In this document: positions 1-9,121 of the stretch, piece after piece | How the letters are laid out: each line of letters begins with the position of its first letter | Position numbering within the stretch: the first letter of the stretch is position 1 | NCBI RefSeq assembly: GCF_001880325.1 | Contig: NZ_CP016312.1 | Coordinates: 248,001-312,000 of the forward strand | Direction of reading: 5' to 3' | Length of the DNA stretch: 64,000 nucleotides | DNA from: Thermus brockianus | GTDB taxonomy: Bacteria; Deinococcota; Deinococci; Deinococcales; Thermaceae | The notes under the pieces: model-generated | What the model was told of the DNA's origin: nothing | Databases searched by the model: none | What the model saw: the letters and a program-made list of their open reading frames with translations, nothing else | Made by a program: the position numbers and the translations under genes

Positions 1-816
1 ATCCAGGACCTGCGGCAGATTCTCACCCAGCGCCTCAAGGAGTCCGAGCGCAACCGCATCTACAACGAGTACAAGGACAAGGAGGGCCAGGTGCTCACGG
101 GGGTGGTGACCCGGGTGGACAACCGGGGCAACGTCTTCGTGGAGCTGGGCCGGGGCGAAGCCTATTTGCCCAAGAGCGAGCAGATTCCCACGGAGAGGTA
201 CTACCCTGGGCAACGCCTCAAGGTTTACCTGAAGAAGGTGGACCGCTCCGCCAAGGGGCCTTCCCTCATCGTGAGCCGGGCCCACGAGAAACTTCTGGAA
301 CACATCCTCAAACAGGAGGTCCCGGAGATCGCCGAGGGCATCGTGGAGATTAAGGCCATCGCCCGGGAGCCTGGCCGCCGGAGCAAGGTGGCGGTGATGA
401 GCCATAACCCCAACGTGGACCCCATCGGGGCCTGCATCGGCCACAAGGGCCAGCGCATCCAGGCGGTCTCGGCGGAGCTGGGCCGGGAGAAGGTGGACAT
501 CATCCTGTGGTCCAAGGACCCCAAGGAGTTCATCCGCAACGCCCTCTCCCCCGCCCAGGTGGGCTCCATTGAGCTGGACCCGGAAACGAGGAAGGCCCGG
601 GTGAAGGTGACCAAGGACCAGCACTCCCTGGCCATCGGCACCGGGGGACAGAACGTGCGCCTGGCCTCCAAGCTCACGGGGTACGACATTCACTTTGAGG
701 AGGCGGAGATTGCCGACCTGGACGAGGCCATCCGCCGGGCCGCCGAGGAGGAAGCGGGCGCGCCTACCCGGGCCCGGGAGGAGTTTGAAAAGCTCTTCAA
801 GGACCTTTCCGAGTGA
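1..816 (+). CDS. nusA: Transcription termination/antitermination factor NusA (5' partial)
   Basis: The reading frame is open from base 1, so the true start lies upstream. The visible part has an S1-type RNA-binding domain (about residues 30-95, VLTGVVTRVDNRGNVFVEL) followed by two KH domains; the second carries the GxxG-like GTGGQNVRLAS. NusA binds RNA polymerase and nascent RNA and modulates pausing, termination and antitermination. There is no C-terminal acidic repeat region, which fits the short non-enterobacterial form. The stop overlaps the ylxR start, giving the common nusA-ylxR-infB order. Confidence 0.96.
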   Translation: MQDLRQILTQRLKESERNRIYNEYKDKEGQVLTGVVTRVDNRGNVFVELGRGEAYLPKSEQIPTERYYPGQRLKVYLKKVDRSAKGPSLIVSRAHEKLLEHILKQEVPEIAEGIVEIKAIAREPGRRSKVAVMSHNPNVDPIGACIGHKGQRIQAVSAELGREKVDIILWSKDPKEFIRNALSPAQVGSIELDPETRKARVKVTKDQHSLAIGTGGQNVRLASKLTGYDIHFEEAEIADLDEAIRRAAEEEAGAPTRAREEFEKLFKDLSE

Positions 817-1091
817 TGCGGCACGTCCCCTTACGCATGTGCGTGGCCTGCCGCAGAAGGCGGCCTAAGGGGGAGCTTTTGCGCATCCTCATGACCCCCG
901 AGGGGTTCCGGCTGGACCCCACGGGCAAGCTTCCGGGCCGGGGGGCTTACGTCTGCCCCGACAACCCGGACTGCTGGGCGGAAAAGAAGCTGAGACGCTT
1001 CGCTGGGGCCCGGGCCAAGGCGCTTTCCGAGGCCCTTTGGGCCCATTTAGGAGGTAAAGATGGCCAAAGTACGCATCTACCAGCTGGCTAA
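816..1091 (+). CDS. ylxR: YlxR/RnpM family RNA-binding protein
   Basis: A 91-aa basic protein with the YlxR signature RMCVACRRRRPKGELLRI near the N-terminus and a GRGAYVCP segment. The family binds RNA, and the B. subtilis member has been described as an RNase P modulator. ATG at 816 overlaps the nusA stop (a GTG at 813 is also possible). The 3' end overlaps infB by 32 bases, so translation is probably coupled. Confidence 0.9.
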   Translation: MRHVPLRMCVACRRRRPKGELLRILMTPEGFRLDPTGKLPGRGAYVCPDNPDCWAEKKLRRFAGARAKALSEALWAHLGGKDGQSTHLPAG

Positions 1092-2775
1092 AGAGCTGGG
1101 CATGGAAAACGAGGAGCTTTTGGAGCTCCTGGACCAGATGGGGGTTCCCTATAAGTCCCACGCCTCTACCCTTTCCGAAGAGGACGCCGAGGCGGTGCGG
1201 GAGCTCGTGCGGGAGCAACGGGGGCTTCAAGAGAAGCTGGCGGAGGAAGAGCGCAGGAAGAGCCTCCCCCGGCGCCCCCCCGTGGTGGTCATCATGGGCC
1301 ACGTGGACCACGGGAAGACCACCCTCTTGGACTACCTGCGCAAAAGCCGCATCGCCGAGAAGGAGGCGGGGGGGATCACCCAGCACGTGGGGGCCTTTGA
1401 GGTCAAGACCCCCCAGGGTACCGTGGTCTTCATTGACACCCCGGGCCACGAGGCCTTCACCACCATCCGCCAGCGGGGCGCCAAGGTGGCGGACATCGCC
1501 ATCATCGTCATCGCCGCCGACGACGGGGTCATGCCCCAGACCGAGGAGGCCATCGCCCACGCCAAGGCCGCTGGGGCGAAGATGATCTTCGCCCTGAACA
1601 AGATGGACCTGCCCCAGGCCGACCCCGAGAAGGTGAAGCGGCAACTCATGGAACGGGGCTTCGTCCCGGAGGAGTACGGCGGGGACGCCATCATCATTCC
1701 CATCAGCGCCAAGACGGGGCAAGGGGTACAGGACCTTTTGGAGATGATCCTTCTCATCGCCGAGCTGGAGGACTACCGGGCCGACCCCAACGCCGAACCC
1801 CGTGGGGTGATCCTGGAGTCCAGGTTGGACAAGCAGGCGGGGATCATCGCCAACATGCTGGTGCAGGAAGGCACCTTCCGGGTGGGGGACTACGTGGTGG
1901 CCGGGGAGGTCTTTGGGCGCATCCGGGCCATGATGGACGCCGACGGCAACCAGCGCAAGGAGGCGGGCCCGGGGAGCGCCGTGCAGGTCTTGGGCTTCCA
2001 GGAACTACCCCACGCCGGGGATGTGGTGGAGTGGGTCCCGGACCTCGAGGCCGCCAAGGAGATCGCCGAGGAACGGAAAGAGGAGCGCCGGGCCCGGGAA
2101 GAAGCGGAAAAGGAGCGCCGCCCCAGGACCATGGCCGACCTCCTCCGGGCCTTGCAGGAGGAGGGCAGGAAGGAGGTCAACCTCATCCTGCGGGCCGACA
2201 CCCAAGGCTCCTTGGAAGCCATCCAGCACATCCTGGCCAAGGAGAGCACCGAGGACGTGAAGATCAACGTTCTCCTCGCCCAGGTAGGTGCCCCCACGGA
2301 GTCGGACGTCCTCTTGGCCCAGACGGCGGGGGCCGCCATCCTGGCCTTCGGGGTGAACCCGCCGGGCTCGGTGAAGAAGGCGGCGGAGCAAAAGGGCGTC
2401 CTCCTCAAGACCTTCCGCATCATCTACGACCTCATTGACGAGGTGCGGGCCATGGTCAAGGGGCAGAAGGAGCCCCAGTACAAGGAAGAGATCCTGGGCC
2501 GAGCCGAGGTGCGGGCCGTCTTCCGCCTGCCCACCGGCAAACAGGTGGCGGGGTGCATGGTGACCCAAGGCAAAATCCCCCGCAACGCCGAGATCCGGGT
2601 CCTGCGCAAGGGGCAGGAGATTTGGAAAGGCCGCATCGCCAGCCTCAAGCGCTTCAAGGAGGACGTGCGGGAAGTGGCCCAGGGGTACGAGTGTGGGATT
2701 GGCCTCGAGGGCTTTGACGACTTCCAAGAAGGGGATATTCTAGAGGCTTTCCAGATGGTGGAGGTGCCCGCCTAA
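1060..2775 (+). CDS. infB: Translation initiation factor IF-2
   Basis: 571 aa, the compact Thermus-size IF-2. An IF2N domain (about residues 1-55) precedes the G domain with G1 GHVDHGKT (residues 80-87), G3 DTPGHE and G4 NKMD. Domains II, III and the fMet-tRNA-binding C-terminal beta-barrel follow. It delivers initiator tRNA to the 30S subunit. An AGGAGG-like site (TTAGGAGGTAAAG) lies inside ylxR just before the ATG. Confidence 0.98.
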   Translation: MAKVRIYQLAKELGMENEELLELLDQMGVPYKSHASTLSEEDAEAVRELVREQRGLQEKLAEEERRKSLPRRPPVVVIMGHVDHGKTTLLDYLRKSRIAEKEAGGITQHVGAFEVKTPQGTVVFIDTPGHEAFTTIRQRGAKVADIAIIVIAADDGVMPQTEEAIAHAKAAGAKMIFALNKMDLPQADPEKVKRQLMERGFVPEEYGGDAIIIPISAKTGQGVQDLLEMILLIAELEDYRADPNAEPRGVILESRLDKQAGIIANMLVQEGTFRVGDYVVAGEVFGRIRAMMDADGNQRKEAGPGSAVQVLGFQELPHAGDVVEWVPDLEAAKEIAEERKEERRAREEAEKERRPRTMADLLRALQEEGRKEVNLILRADTQGSLEAIQHILAKESTEDVKINVLLAQVGAPTESDVLLAQTAGAAILAFGVNPPGSVKKAAEQKGVLLKTFRIIYDLIDEVRAMVKGQKEPQYKEEILGRAEVRAVFRLPTGKQVAGCMVTQGKIPRNAEIRVLRKGQEIWKGRIASLKRFKEDVREVAQGYECGIGLEGFDDFQEGDILEAFQMVEVPA

Positions 2776-2778
2776 GCC

Positions 2779-3066
2779 ATGCGGGGCCTAAGGCTCCTGG
2801 CTGCCCTAAGCCTCCTCCTGCCGGGGTTCGCCCTCTCCCCTTCCCCGGGCAAGGGGGAGGTGGGGCTTTTGGCCAAAGGCCCCATCCCCGTGCTGAAGGA
2901 AGACCGGGGCGGGGGCGTTGCACCGCCCCTTTGGGGGAACGTAAGCCGGCCCACCCCGCCCCGCGCACCCCGGCCTAGGGGCAACCCCTTCCCTGCCGTA
3001 AGGAAGGCCCTGCCCCAACCCGGCCTTTACTTGCTCTATAGGAAGCTCCAGTTGGAGGGCGGCTAG
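2779..3066 (+). CDS. Small predicted exported protein of unknown function
   Basis: 95 aa, starting 3 nt after infB. The N-terminus (MRGLRLLAALSLLLPGFALS) looks like a signal peptide; the rest is Pro/Gly/Arg-rich and ends LYLLYRKLQLEGG. I do not recognise a family. It sits between infB and secDF and is probably cotranscribed with infB. A 9-bp stem hairpin follows it at 3081-3110. The coding call rests mainly on the signal-like N-terminus and tight spacing. Confidence 0.55.
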   Translation: MRGLRLLAALSLLLPGFALSPSPGKGEVGLLAKGPIPVLKEDRGGGVAPPLWGNVSRPTPPRAPRPRGNPFPAVRKALPQPGLYLLYRKLQLEGG

Positions 3067-3080
3067 GCCCCTTCCCCGCC

Positions 3081-3110
3081 CTTGGCGCCTTACGGGAAGG
3101 GGGCGCCAAG
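3081..3110 (+). terminator. Hairpin between the infB operon and secDF
   Basis: A perfect 9-bp inverted repeat (CTTGGCGCC / GGCGCCAAG) with a 12-nt loop, 15 nt after the stop at 3066. No U-tract follows, so it may be a weak terminator, a processing site or part of the secDF leader. Confidence 0.4.
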
Positions 3111-3173
3111 GTTGGGGGTCCTGTGGGCCTTCCCCCGGCTAAAGGCGTGTGGCTTTATCCCGAAGGAGCGACC

Positions 3174-5381
3174 ATGAACCGCAAGCTACTGCAAGGACTC
3201 TTCCTCCTATCCCTCTTCCTCCTTTCCCTTTTGTTTGTCTGGAAACCTTGGGCACCGAGCGAGCCCAAGATCAAGCTGGGCCTGGACCTCAAAGGGGGGT
3301 TGCGCATCGTCCTGGAAGCGGACGTGGAAAACCCCACCCCCGACGACCTGGAAAAGGCCCGCACCGTCCTGGAAAACCGCATCAACGCCCTGGGGGTGGC
3401 GGAACCCCTGATTCAACTCCAGGGCCAAAAGCGCATTGTGGTGGAGCTTCCTGGGCTCTCCCAGACGGACCAGGACCGGGCGCTCAAGCTTATTGGCCAG
3501 CGGGCGGTGCTGGAGTTCCGCATCCTTAAGGAAGGGGCCACCGGCACCACCGTGGCCCAGATCAACCAGGCCCTTAGGGAAAACCCGCGGCTCAAGCGGG
3601 AAGAGCTGGAAAAGGACCTCATCAAGCCCGAGGACCTAGGCCCACCCCTCCTCACCGGGGCGGACCTGGCGGACGCCCGGGCGGTCTTTGACCAGTTCGG
3701 CCGCCCCCAAGTGGCCCTCACCTTCACCCCGGAAGGGGCCAAAAAGTTTGAGGAGGTGACCCGGGCCAACGTGGGCAAGCAGCTCGCCATCGTCCTGGAC
3801 GGCAAGGTCTACACCGCCCCCGTAATCCGCCAAGCCATCACCGGAGGGCAGGCGGTCATTGAGGGCCTTTCGGGCCTGGAGGAGGCCAGCGAGATTGCCC
3901 TGGTCCTGCGTTCAGGGGCCCTGCCCGTGCCCCTTAAGGTGGCGGAGATCCGGGCCATCGGCCCCACCTTGGGCCAAGACGCCATCCAGGCGGGCATCCG
4001 CTCGGCCTTAATCGGAACGCTCGCCATCTTCCTCCTCATCTTTGCCTACTACGGGGCTAGCCTCGGCCTGGTAGCCTCCTTAGGCCTCCTCTACACCTCC
4101 GCCCTTATCCTCGGCCTCCTCTCGGGGCTCGGGGCCACCCTAACCCTCCCGGGCATCGCCGGCCTCGTCCTCACCCTGGGGGCGGCGGTGGACGGGAACG
4201 TCCTCTCCTTTGAGCGCATCAAGGAGGAGCTCAGGGCCGGGAAAAGGTTCCGCCAGGCCATCCCCGAAGGCTTCAAGCACTCCACCCTCACCATCCTGGA
4301 CGTGAACGCCGCCCACCTCCTGGCGGCGGCGGCCCTTTACCAGTACGCCACGGGGCCCGTGCGGGGCTTCGCCGTGGTCCTGGCCATCGGGGTGGTGGCG
4401 AGCGTCTTCTCCAACCTGGTCTTTAGCCGCTACCTGCTGGAGCGCCTGGCAGAGCGGCGGGAAGTCCGCCCCCCCATGTGGCTCGTGGACCCCCGCTTCA
4501 ACTTCATGGGCCCCGCCCGGTACATCACCGCGGCCACCTTGCTCCTTTCGGTCCTGGCGGCGGGGGTGGTCTTCACCAAGGGCTTCAACTACTCCATTGA
4601 CTTCACGGGAGGCACCGCCTACACCCTGCGCACCGCCCCCGAAACCAGCGTGGACACCCTGAGGCGCTTCCTGGAGGAAAAGGGCTTCCCCGCCAAAGAA
4701 GCGGTCATCACCGAGGTGCAGGCCCCCGTGGCGGACCACAAGGAGTTTTCCGTCAAGCTCCCCCCCCTCCCCGACGAGAAGCGCTTGGAACTAGAGAGGC
4801 TCCTTGCGGCGGAGCTCAAGGCCACGGTCCTCACCTCGGAGACCGTGGGCCCGGCCATCGGCTCGGAGCTACGCCGGAATGCGGTCATGGCGGTGTTGGT
4901 GGGCCTCGGGCTCATCCTCATCTACGTGGCCTTCCGCTTTGACTGGACCTTTGGGGTGGCGAGCGTGCTGGCCGTGGCCCACGACGTGGCCATCGTGGCG
5001 GGGATGTATAGCCTTTTGAACCTGGAGTTCTCCATCCCCACCATCGCCGCCCTCCTTACCGTGGTGGGCTACTCCATCAACGACTCCATCGTGGTGTCCG
5101 ACCGGATTCGGGAAAACCAAAAGCTACTCCGAGGCGTGCCCTACGCCGAGCTGGTGAACCGCTCCATCAACCAGACCCTGTCCCGCACCCTCATGACGAG
5201 CCTCACCACCCTCCTCCCCATCCTGGCCCTCCTCTTCTTGGGAGGAAGCGTCTTGCGGGACTTCGCCCTCGCCATCTTCGTGGGCATCTTCGTGGGCACC
5301 TATAGCTCCATCTACGTGGTGAGCGCCCTGGTGGTGTTCTGGAAGAACCTTCGGCAGAAACAAGCGAGAAGGGCGGCTTAG
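3174..5381 (+). CDS. secDF: Protein translocase SecDF (fused SecD-SecF)
   Basis: 735 aa from the ATG at 3174, chosen because AAGGAG lies 6-11 nt upstream; this matches the known length of Thermus SecDF. One N-terminal TM segment, the large periplasmic P1 head, then five SecD TM helices containing the AAVDGNV proton-path aspartate, followed by the SecF half with its own small periplasmic domain (FTGGTAYTLR) and five TMs. It uses proton-motive force to pull preproteins through SecYEG. A strong terminator follows. Confidence 0.98.
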   Translation: MNRKLLQGLFLLSLFLLSLLFVWKPWAPSEPKIKLGLDLKGGLRIVLEADVENPTPDDLEKARTVLENRINALGVAEPLIQLQGQKRIVVELPGLSQTDQDRALKLIGQRAVLEFRILKEGATGTTVAQINQALRENPRLKREELEKDLIKPEDLGPPLLTGADLADARAVFDQFGRPQVALTFTPEGAKKFEEVTRANVGKQLAIVLDGKVYTAPVIRQAITGGQAVIEGLSGLEEASEIALVLRSGALPVPLKVAEIRAIGPTLGQDAIQAGIRSALIGTLAIFLLIFAYYGASLGLVASLGLLYTSALILGLLSGLGATLTLPGIAGLVLTLGAAVDGNVLSFERIKEELRAGKRFRQAIPEGFKHSTLTILDVNAAHLLAAAALYQYATGPVRGFAVVLAIGVVASVFSNLVFSRYLLERLAERREVRPPMWLVDPRFNFMGPARYITAATLLLSVLAAGVVFTKGFNYSIDFTGGTAYTLRTAPETSVDTLRRFLEEKGFPAKEAVITEVQAPVADHKEFSVKLPPLPDEKRLELERLLAAELKATVLTSETVGPAIGSELRRNAVMAVLVGLGLILIYVAFRFDWTFGVASVLAVAHDVAIVAGMYSLLNLEFSIPTIAALLTVVGYSINDSIVVSDRIRENQKLLRGVPYAELVNRSINQTLSRTLMTSLTTLLPILALLFLGGSVLRDFALAIFVGIFVGTYSSIYVVSALVVFWKNLRQKQARRAA

Positions 5382-5395
5382 GCTTCCCACTCCTC

Positions 5396-5426
5396 CCCGG
5401 GCCCCTGGCGGGCCCGGGTTCTTTTT
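5396..5426 (+). terminator. Rho-independent terminator of secDF
   Basis: Perfect 9-bp stem CCCGGGCCC / GGGCCCGGG with loop CTGGC, followed by TTCTTTTT, 15 nt after the secDF stop. Confidence 0.9.
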
Positions 5427-5650
5427 GGGGAAAAGATGGGGATGGGGAAGCAGGACTAGGTGGTAGCGTGGTCTACACGGACTGGGCCATAGCCCCTCCA
5501 AGCGCCAAGGCAGACAAGAGCGGTGCAAAATGGAAAAACACTCCGGAGAACACGGCTCTATTGCCCTCCAGGGCCTCCTCGAGGCCCTTTCCGCTTCCCC
5601 GGGTGCGGGAGGCCTACCTGAGCCTTTAGGATGGCACGTGGAGGCAAGGG
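5427..5650. other. Intergenic region before bdhA
   Basis: 224 bases between the secDF terminator and the next gene. It contains an 8-bp hairpin (AGGGCCTC / GAGGCCCT, 5570-5588) and a possible 42-codon frame (5530-5658) without recognisable similarity. A GGAGG-type ribosome binding site for the downstream gene is at its end. Confidence 0.5.
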
Positions 5651-6406
5651 ATGGGTAGCTTTGCAGGCAAGACGGTCCTCGTCACCGGCGCCGCCAGCGG
5701 CATCGGGCGCGCCATCGCCCAGGCCTTTGCCCAGGAAGGGGCCAAGGTCCTGGTCCAGGACGTGCAGGACGCAAGCGCCTTGGCTCAGGAGCTGGGCGGG
5801 GTCTATCTCCAGGCCGACCTGGCCGATCCCCAACAGGTGGCCGCCCTAGGCCAGGAGGCAGCCCGCTTGGGCACCGACATCCTGGTGAACAACGCCGGCT
5901 TCCAGCACATAGACCCCGTGGAGGCCTTCCCCCTGGCCACCTGGCAACGGATGCTCCAGGTGATGCTCACCGCCCCCTTCCAGCTCATCCAGGCCCTCCT
6001 CCCCGGCATGAAGGAACGGGGGTTTGGCCGCATCCTCAACATCGCCAGCGTTCACGGCCTGGTGGCAAGCCCCTACAAAGCCGCCTACATCGCCGCCAAG
6101 CACGGGCTCATCGGCCTCACCAAAACGGTGGCCTTGGAAGCCGGGCCCTATGGCGTCACGGTGAACGCCATCGCCCCGGCTTACGTGCGCACCCCCTTGG
6201 TGGAAAACCAGGTGGCCGACCAGGCAGGGACCTTGGGCATCCCGGAGGAGGAGGTTTTGGAGAAGGTCTTCCTGGCCCAGGCCGCCATCAAGCGCCTCAT
6301 TGAACCGGAGGAAGTGGCGGCCTTGGCCCTCTACCTGGCCTCGGGGAAGGCGGGGGCCATCACGGGGGCGGTCTTCCCCATTGACCTAGGCTGGACCGCC
6401 CGCTAG
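5651..6406 (+). CDS. bdhA: D-3-hydroxybutyrate dehydrogenase-like SDR
   Basis: 251 aa short-chain dehydrogenase. Rossmann motif TGAASGIG (residues 13-20), NNAG, catalytic Ser in NIASVHG, and Y-x3-K (YIAAK). The [14 protein letters not shown] segment after the active site is typical of 3-hydroxybutyrate dehydrogenases, which interconvert 3-hydroxybutyrate and acetoacetate with NAD. The exact substrate is inferred. Its TAG shares the palindrome CTAG with the stop of the convergent serine dehydratase gene. Confidence 0.82.
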   Translation: MGSFAGKTVLVTGAASGIGRAIAQAFAQEGAKVLVQDVQDASALAQELGGVYLQADLADPQQVAALGQEAARLGTDILVNNAGFQHIDPVEAFPLATWQRMLQVMLTAPFQLIQALLPGMKERGFGRILNIASVHGLVASPYKAAYIAAKHGLIGLTKTVALEAGPYGVTVNAIAPAYVRTPLVENQVADQAGTLGIPEEEVLEKVFLAQAAIKRLIEPEEVAALALYLASGKAGAITGAVFPIDLGWTAR

Positions 6407-7260
6407 CGGGCTTTCTTTAAGGCCTCCTCCGCCAGCTTGCGCCCCGTGGGGGTATCGGCCAGGCCGCCCAGGCCCGTTTCCTTGAGCTCCAAAGGGAGCA
6501 GGCGGCCAATCCCCGCCATGGCCAAGACCACCTCGTCGGGCGGGATGACGCTCCTTATCCCCGCCAGGGCCATGGAAGCGGCGCTCACGGCGTGTACGGC
6601 GTAGAAACCATTCCGCATCACGCAGGGCACCTCCACGAACCCCCCCACGGGGTCGCAGACGAGGCCGAGGGTGTTCTGGAGCGCAAGGGCGGCGGCGTGG
6701 GCCGAGGCCTCGGGGCTTCCCCCAAGGAGTTCCGTCACGGCGGCGGCGGCCATGGCCGCCGAGGCGCCGATCTCCGCCTGGCAGCCGCCGCTCGCCCCGG
6801 CAATGTGGATGACCCGGTTGATCATCTTGGCCACCCCGGCCGCCAGGACCAAGGGCATGAGGAGCTTCTCGTCGGGAATGCCCAGGTGGTCCGCCACCCC
6901 CAAAAGGGCTCCGGGAAGGGTGCCGGCGCTGCCCGCCGTGGGGGCAGCCACGATGCGCCCCATGCGGGCGTTCTCCTCGTTCACCGCCATGGCGTAGGCC
7001 TGGACCCGCTTCAAAAGGGGGTCCTTTAAGGGGTCCTCCGCCTCCCAAAGGGTCTTGGCGTTTTTCCCCACCATCCCGGCCACGCTGGGGGCGTCCGAGG
7101 CGAGCCCCCGGCGGATGGAGTCCCGCATGACGCTAAGGCGCTCCGCCAGCTTGGCCAAAATGGCCTCGGCGGCTACGCCCGTTTCCTCCACTTCCTCCTT
7201 GAGCACGTGTTCCGAAGCCCGGCCGGAAAGCTCCGCCAGGCGGTTCAGCGTTAGGGCCAT
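6403..7260 (-). CDS. sdaAA: L-serine dehydratase, alpha subunit
   Basis: 285 aa. Glycine-rich core with [14 protein letters not shown] and Cys residues in [15 protein letters not shown] and VPCVMRNG that ligand the oxygen-labile [4Fe-4S] cluster in this family. It deaminates serine to pyruvate and ammonia. The beta subunit is encoded far away (33342-34004). The ATG at 7260 is 6 nt from TATACT on the same strand, implying a leaderless mRNA, which is why the longer upstream frame is rejected. Confidence 0.93.
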   Translation of the reverse strand: MALTLNRLAELSGRASEHVLKEEVEETGVAAEAILAKLAERLSVMRDSIRRGLASDAPSVAGMVGKNAKTLWEAEDPLKDPLLKRVQAYAMAVNEENARMGRIVAAPTAGSAGTLPGALLGVADHLGIPDEKLLMPLVLAAGVAKMINRVIHIAGASGGCQAEIGASAAMAAAAVTELLGGSPEASAHAAALALQNTLGLVCDPVGGFVEVPCVMRNGFYAVHAVSAASMALAGIRSVIPPDEVVLAMAGIGRLLPLELKETGLGGLADTPTGRKLAEEALKKAR

Positions 7261-7266
7261 ACGCTC

Positions 7267-7274
7267 AGTATAGT
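7267..7274. promoter_or_regulatory. Overlapping divergent -10 boxes (sdaAA / response regulator)
   Basis: AGTATAGT reads TATACT on the minus strand (7272-7267, 6 nt before the sdaAA ATG) and TATAGT on the plus strand (7269-7274, 11 nt before the regulator GTG). -35 boxes are weak. The two promoters share four bases, so both polymerases cannot occupy the site together. Confidence 0.65.
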
Positions 7275-7285
7275 CTTTAGGAAAG

Positions 7286-7863
7286 GTGCGGCTCCTCATC
7301 GCCGACGACCACCCCCTTTTCCGCCTGGGCCTGAGGGCGGGCCTCGAGGCCCTGGGCCTCCAGGTGGTGGCCGAGGCCCAGGACGGGCCGGAGGCCTTGG
7401 CCAAAACCCTGGCCCTAAACCCGGATGCGGTGCTTTTGGACCTTAAGCTCCCCGGCTTGGACGGGCTAGAGGTGGTGCGGCGCCTCAGGGAAAAGGGCTA
7501 CCGGGGGCTATTGGCTCTCCTCACCACCTACCAGGAGCCCGCTTTGGTCCAGGAGGCCTGGCTGGCGGGAGCCGACGCCTACTTCTCCAAGGAGCTTTCC
7601 GCCCCCGAGCTGAAACACCGCCTCCTCAAGGTGGCGCGGGGCGAGGACAAGCTAACCCCCCCCGACCTTCCCCCCTCACGCCCCGGGAACGGGAGGTGCT
7701 CCACCTCCTGGCCCGGGGGCTCTCCGTGAAGGAGATGGCCCGCCTCCTCCACCTCTCCCCTGACACGGTCAAAGACCACCTGGAAAGCCTCTACGGCAAG
7801 CTCTTGGCCAAAAACCGGGTAGAGGCGTTGGAGCGGGCCCGGTCCCTGGGCTTTTTAAAGTGA
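7286..7863 (+). pseudogene. NarL/LuxR-type response regulator, split by a frameshift
   Basis: The first frame (7286 to about 7660) encodes a receiver domain: acidic DD near residue 7, phosphoacceptor Asp in [11 protein letters not shown], and Lys in YFSKE. The second frame, displaced by -1, encodes the LuxR-type HTH (LTPREREVLHLLARG ... SVKEMARLLHLSPDTVKDHL) and ends at TGA 7861-7863. Joining needs one extra base in the C8 run (7656-7663) or C6 run (7670-7675). No kinase is adjacent. It could be a sequencing error, a real mutation or slippage; the repaired protein would be about 192 aa. Confidence 0.85.
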
Positions 7864-7865
7864 AA

Positions 7866-7886
7866 GGGGGCGGCCAAGCCGCCCCC
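7866..7886 (-). terminator. Terminator of the rplS operon
   Basis: Perfect 9-bp stem GGGGGCGGC / GCCGCCCCC with a 3-nt loop. On the minus strand it is followed by TTTCACTTT. It lies between convergent genes. Confidence 0.75.
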
Positions 7887-7902
7887 CTGGACAGCAAACC
7901 CC

Positions 7903-8343
7903 TTACTCCTGGGCCTCGCCCTGGCCCTCGGTGGCCTGGGCCGCTTCCTTGGCGGCCTTGGCCCGCTCCTGGTCCTGGCCGATGCGCTTGCGGTCGGCCC
8001 GGAGCTTGCGGCGGATCTCCCTTTCGGAAAGCGCCCGGATAAAGTAGAGCTTGGCCCGCCGGGCCCGGCCCCGCTGCACGATCTCCACCTTGTCAATCAG
8101 GGGGGAGTTCATGGGGAAGATGCGCTCCACCCCCACCCCATAGCTCACCTTGCGCACCGTGAAGCTGGAGTTGTACCCGTTCCGCTTAACCTTGATGACG
8201 ATGCCCTCAAAGTTCTGGATGCGGGTGCGGTTGCCTTCCTTCACCCGGTAGGCCACCCGCACGGTATCGCCCGGCCGGAACTCGGGCAGGTCGGTGCGGG
8301 TGTAGCGGGACTCCACCACCTTAAGAAGCGCTCCTCGGTTCAT
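7903..8343 (-). CDS. rplS: 50S ribosomal protein L19
   Basis: 146 aa; contains FRPGDTVRV, the highly conserved [21 protein letters not shown] block, and a charged C-terminal tail rich in Lys, Glu and Gln. Last gene of the ffh-rpsP-khpA-rimM-trmD-rplS operon. A 7-bp hairpin (8365-8381) in the trmD-rplS spacer may be a leader element. Confidence 0.97.
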   Translation of the reverse strand: MNRGALLKVVESRYTRTDLPEFRPGDTVRVAYRVKEGNRTRIQNFEGIVIKVKRNGYNSSFTVRKVSYGVGVERIFPMNSPLIDKVEIVQRGRARRAKLYFIRALSEREIRRKLRADRKRIGQDQERAKAAKEAAQATEGQGEAQE

Positions 8344-8364
8344 GCTCAGCCTCCCGTCCCAGAG

Positions 8365-8381
8365 GAACCCTCCAAGGGTTC
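8365..8381 (-). promoter_or_regulatory. Hairpin in the rplS leader
   Basis: GAACCCT / AGGGTTC with a 3-nt loop in the 57-base spacer between trmD and rplS. It has no U-tract, so it is a leader or processing structure rather than a terminator. Confidence 0.4.
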
Positions 8382-8400
8382 GTGGGCAACAGCCTCTAGT

Positions 8401-9120
8401 CTATTCCTCCCGGTCCAGTTCCGCAAGCCAGGCGGCCTCGAGGGCCCCCAGCCTCGCCTGCCGCAAGAGCTCAGGCCTGAGGAGGAGGGTGCGCTTTAAG
8501 GCCTCCCGCCGGCGCCACCTTTCCACCTCCTGATGGTGGCCGGAAAGGAGCACCTCGGGCACCCTTAGCCCCCGGAACTCGGGGGGGCGGGTGTACTGGG
8601 GGAAGTCCAAAAGCCCCCGCACGAAGGAGTCCTCCCGGTGGCTCTCCGGGTCGCCGATGACCCCCGGAAGGAGGCGGGCCGTGGCCTCCAGCACCGCCAA
8701 GGCCGCCACCTCCCCCCCCATGAGGACATAGTCCCCGATGGAGAGCGTCCGGGTGACAAAAGCCTCCACCCGGGCGTCAAACCCCTCGTAGCGGCCCGAG
8801 AGGAGGACCAGGTGGGACTTAAGCGCCAGCTCCTCCGCCACCTCCTGGGTAAAGGGCTCCCCCGCCGGGGTGAGGAGGATGACCTCGTCCGCGGGCAAGA
8901 CGGATTGAATGGCGGCCACGGCCACGTCGGGCCGGATCACCATCCCCGCCCCGCCCCCATAGGGGGTATCGTCCACGCTCCGGTGGCGCCCCAGGCCAAA
9001 GGCCCGGAGGTCCACCACCTCCACCGATAGGAGGCCCCGGGCCCGCGCCTTACCGATGAGGGACTCCTCCAGCCAAGGGGCAAGGAGCCCGGGAAAAAGG
9101 GTGATGAGGGTGTAGCGCAC
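8401..9120 (-). CDS. trmD: tRNA (guanine37-N1)-methyltransferase
   Basis: 239 aa from GTG at 9120, one base after the rimM stop. SPOUT-class knot motifs are visible: [28 protein letters not shown] and [18 protein letters not shown]. It makes m1G37 in tRNAs, which prevents +1 frameshifting on proline codons. Longer upstream starts are rejected because they lie within rimM. Confidence 0.96.
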   Translation of the reverse strand: MRYTLITLFPGLLAPWLEESLIGKARARGLLSVEVVDLRAFGLGRHRSVDDTPYGGGAGMVIRPDVAVAAIQSVLPADEVILLTPAGEPFTQEVAEELALKSHLVLLSGRYEGFDARVEAFVTRTLSIGDYVLMGGEVAALAVLEATARLLPGVIGDPESHREDSFVRGLLDFPQYTRPPEFRGLRVPEVLLSGHHQEVERWRRREALKRTLLLRPELLRQARLGALEAAWLAELDREE

Positions 9121-9121
9121 G

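Noticed and set aside
889-1722. Long minus-strand frame opposite ylxR-infB
   Set aside because: Antisense shadow of high-GC coding DNA; His/Gly/Leu-rich composition and no start signal.
5530-5658. 42-codon frame (MEKHSGEHGSIALQ...) before bdhA
   Set aside because: No ribosome binding site or similarity, includes a hairpin, and overlaps the bdhA start.
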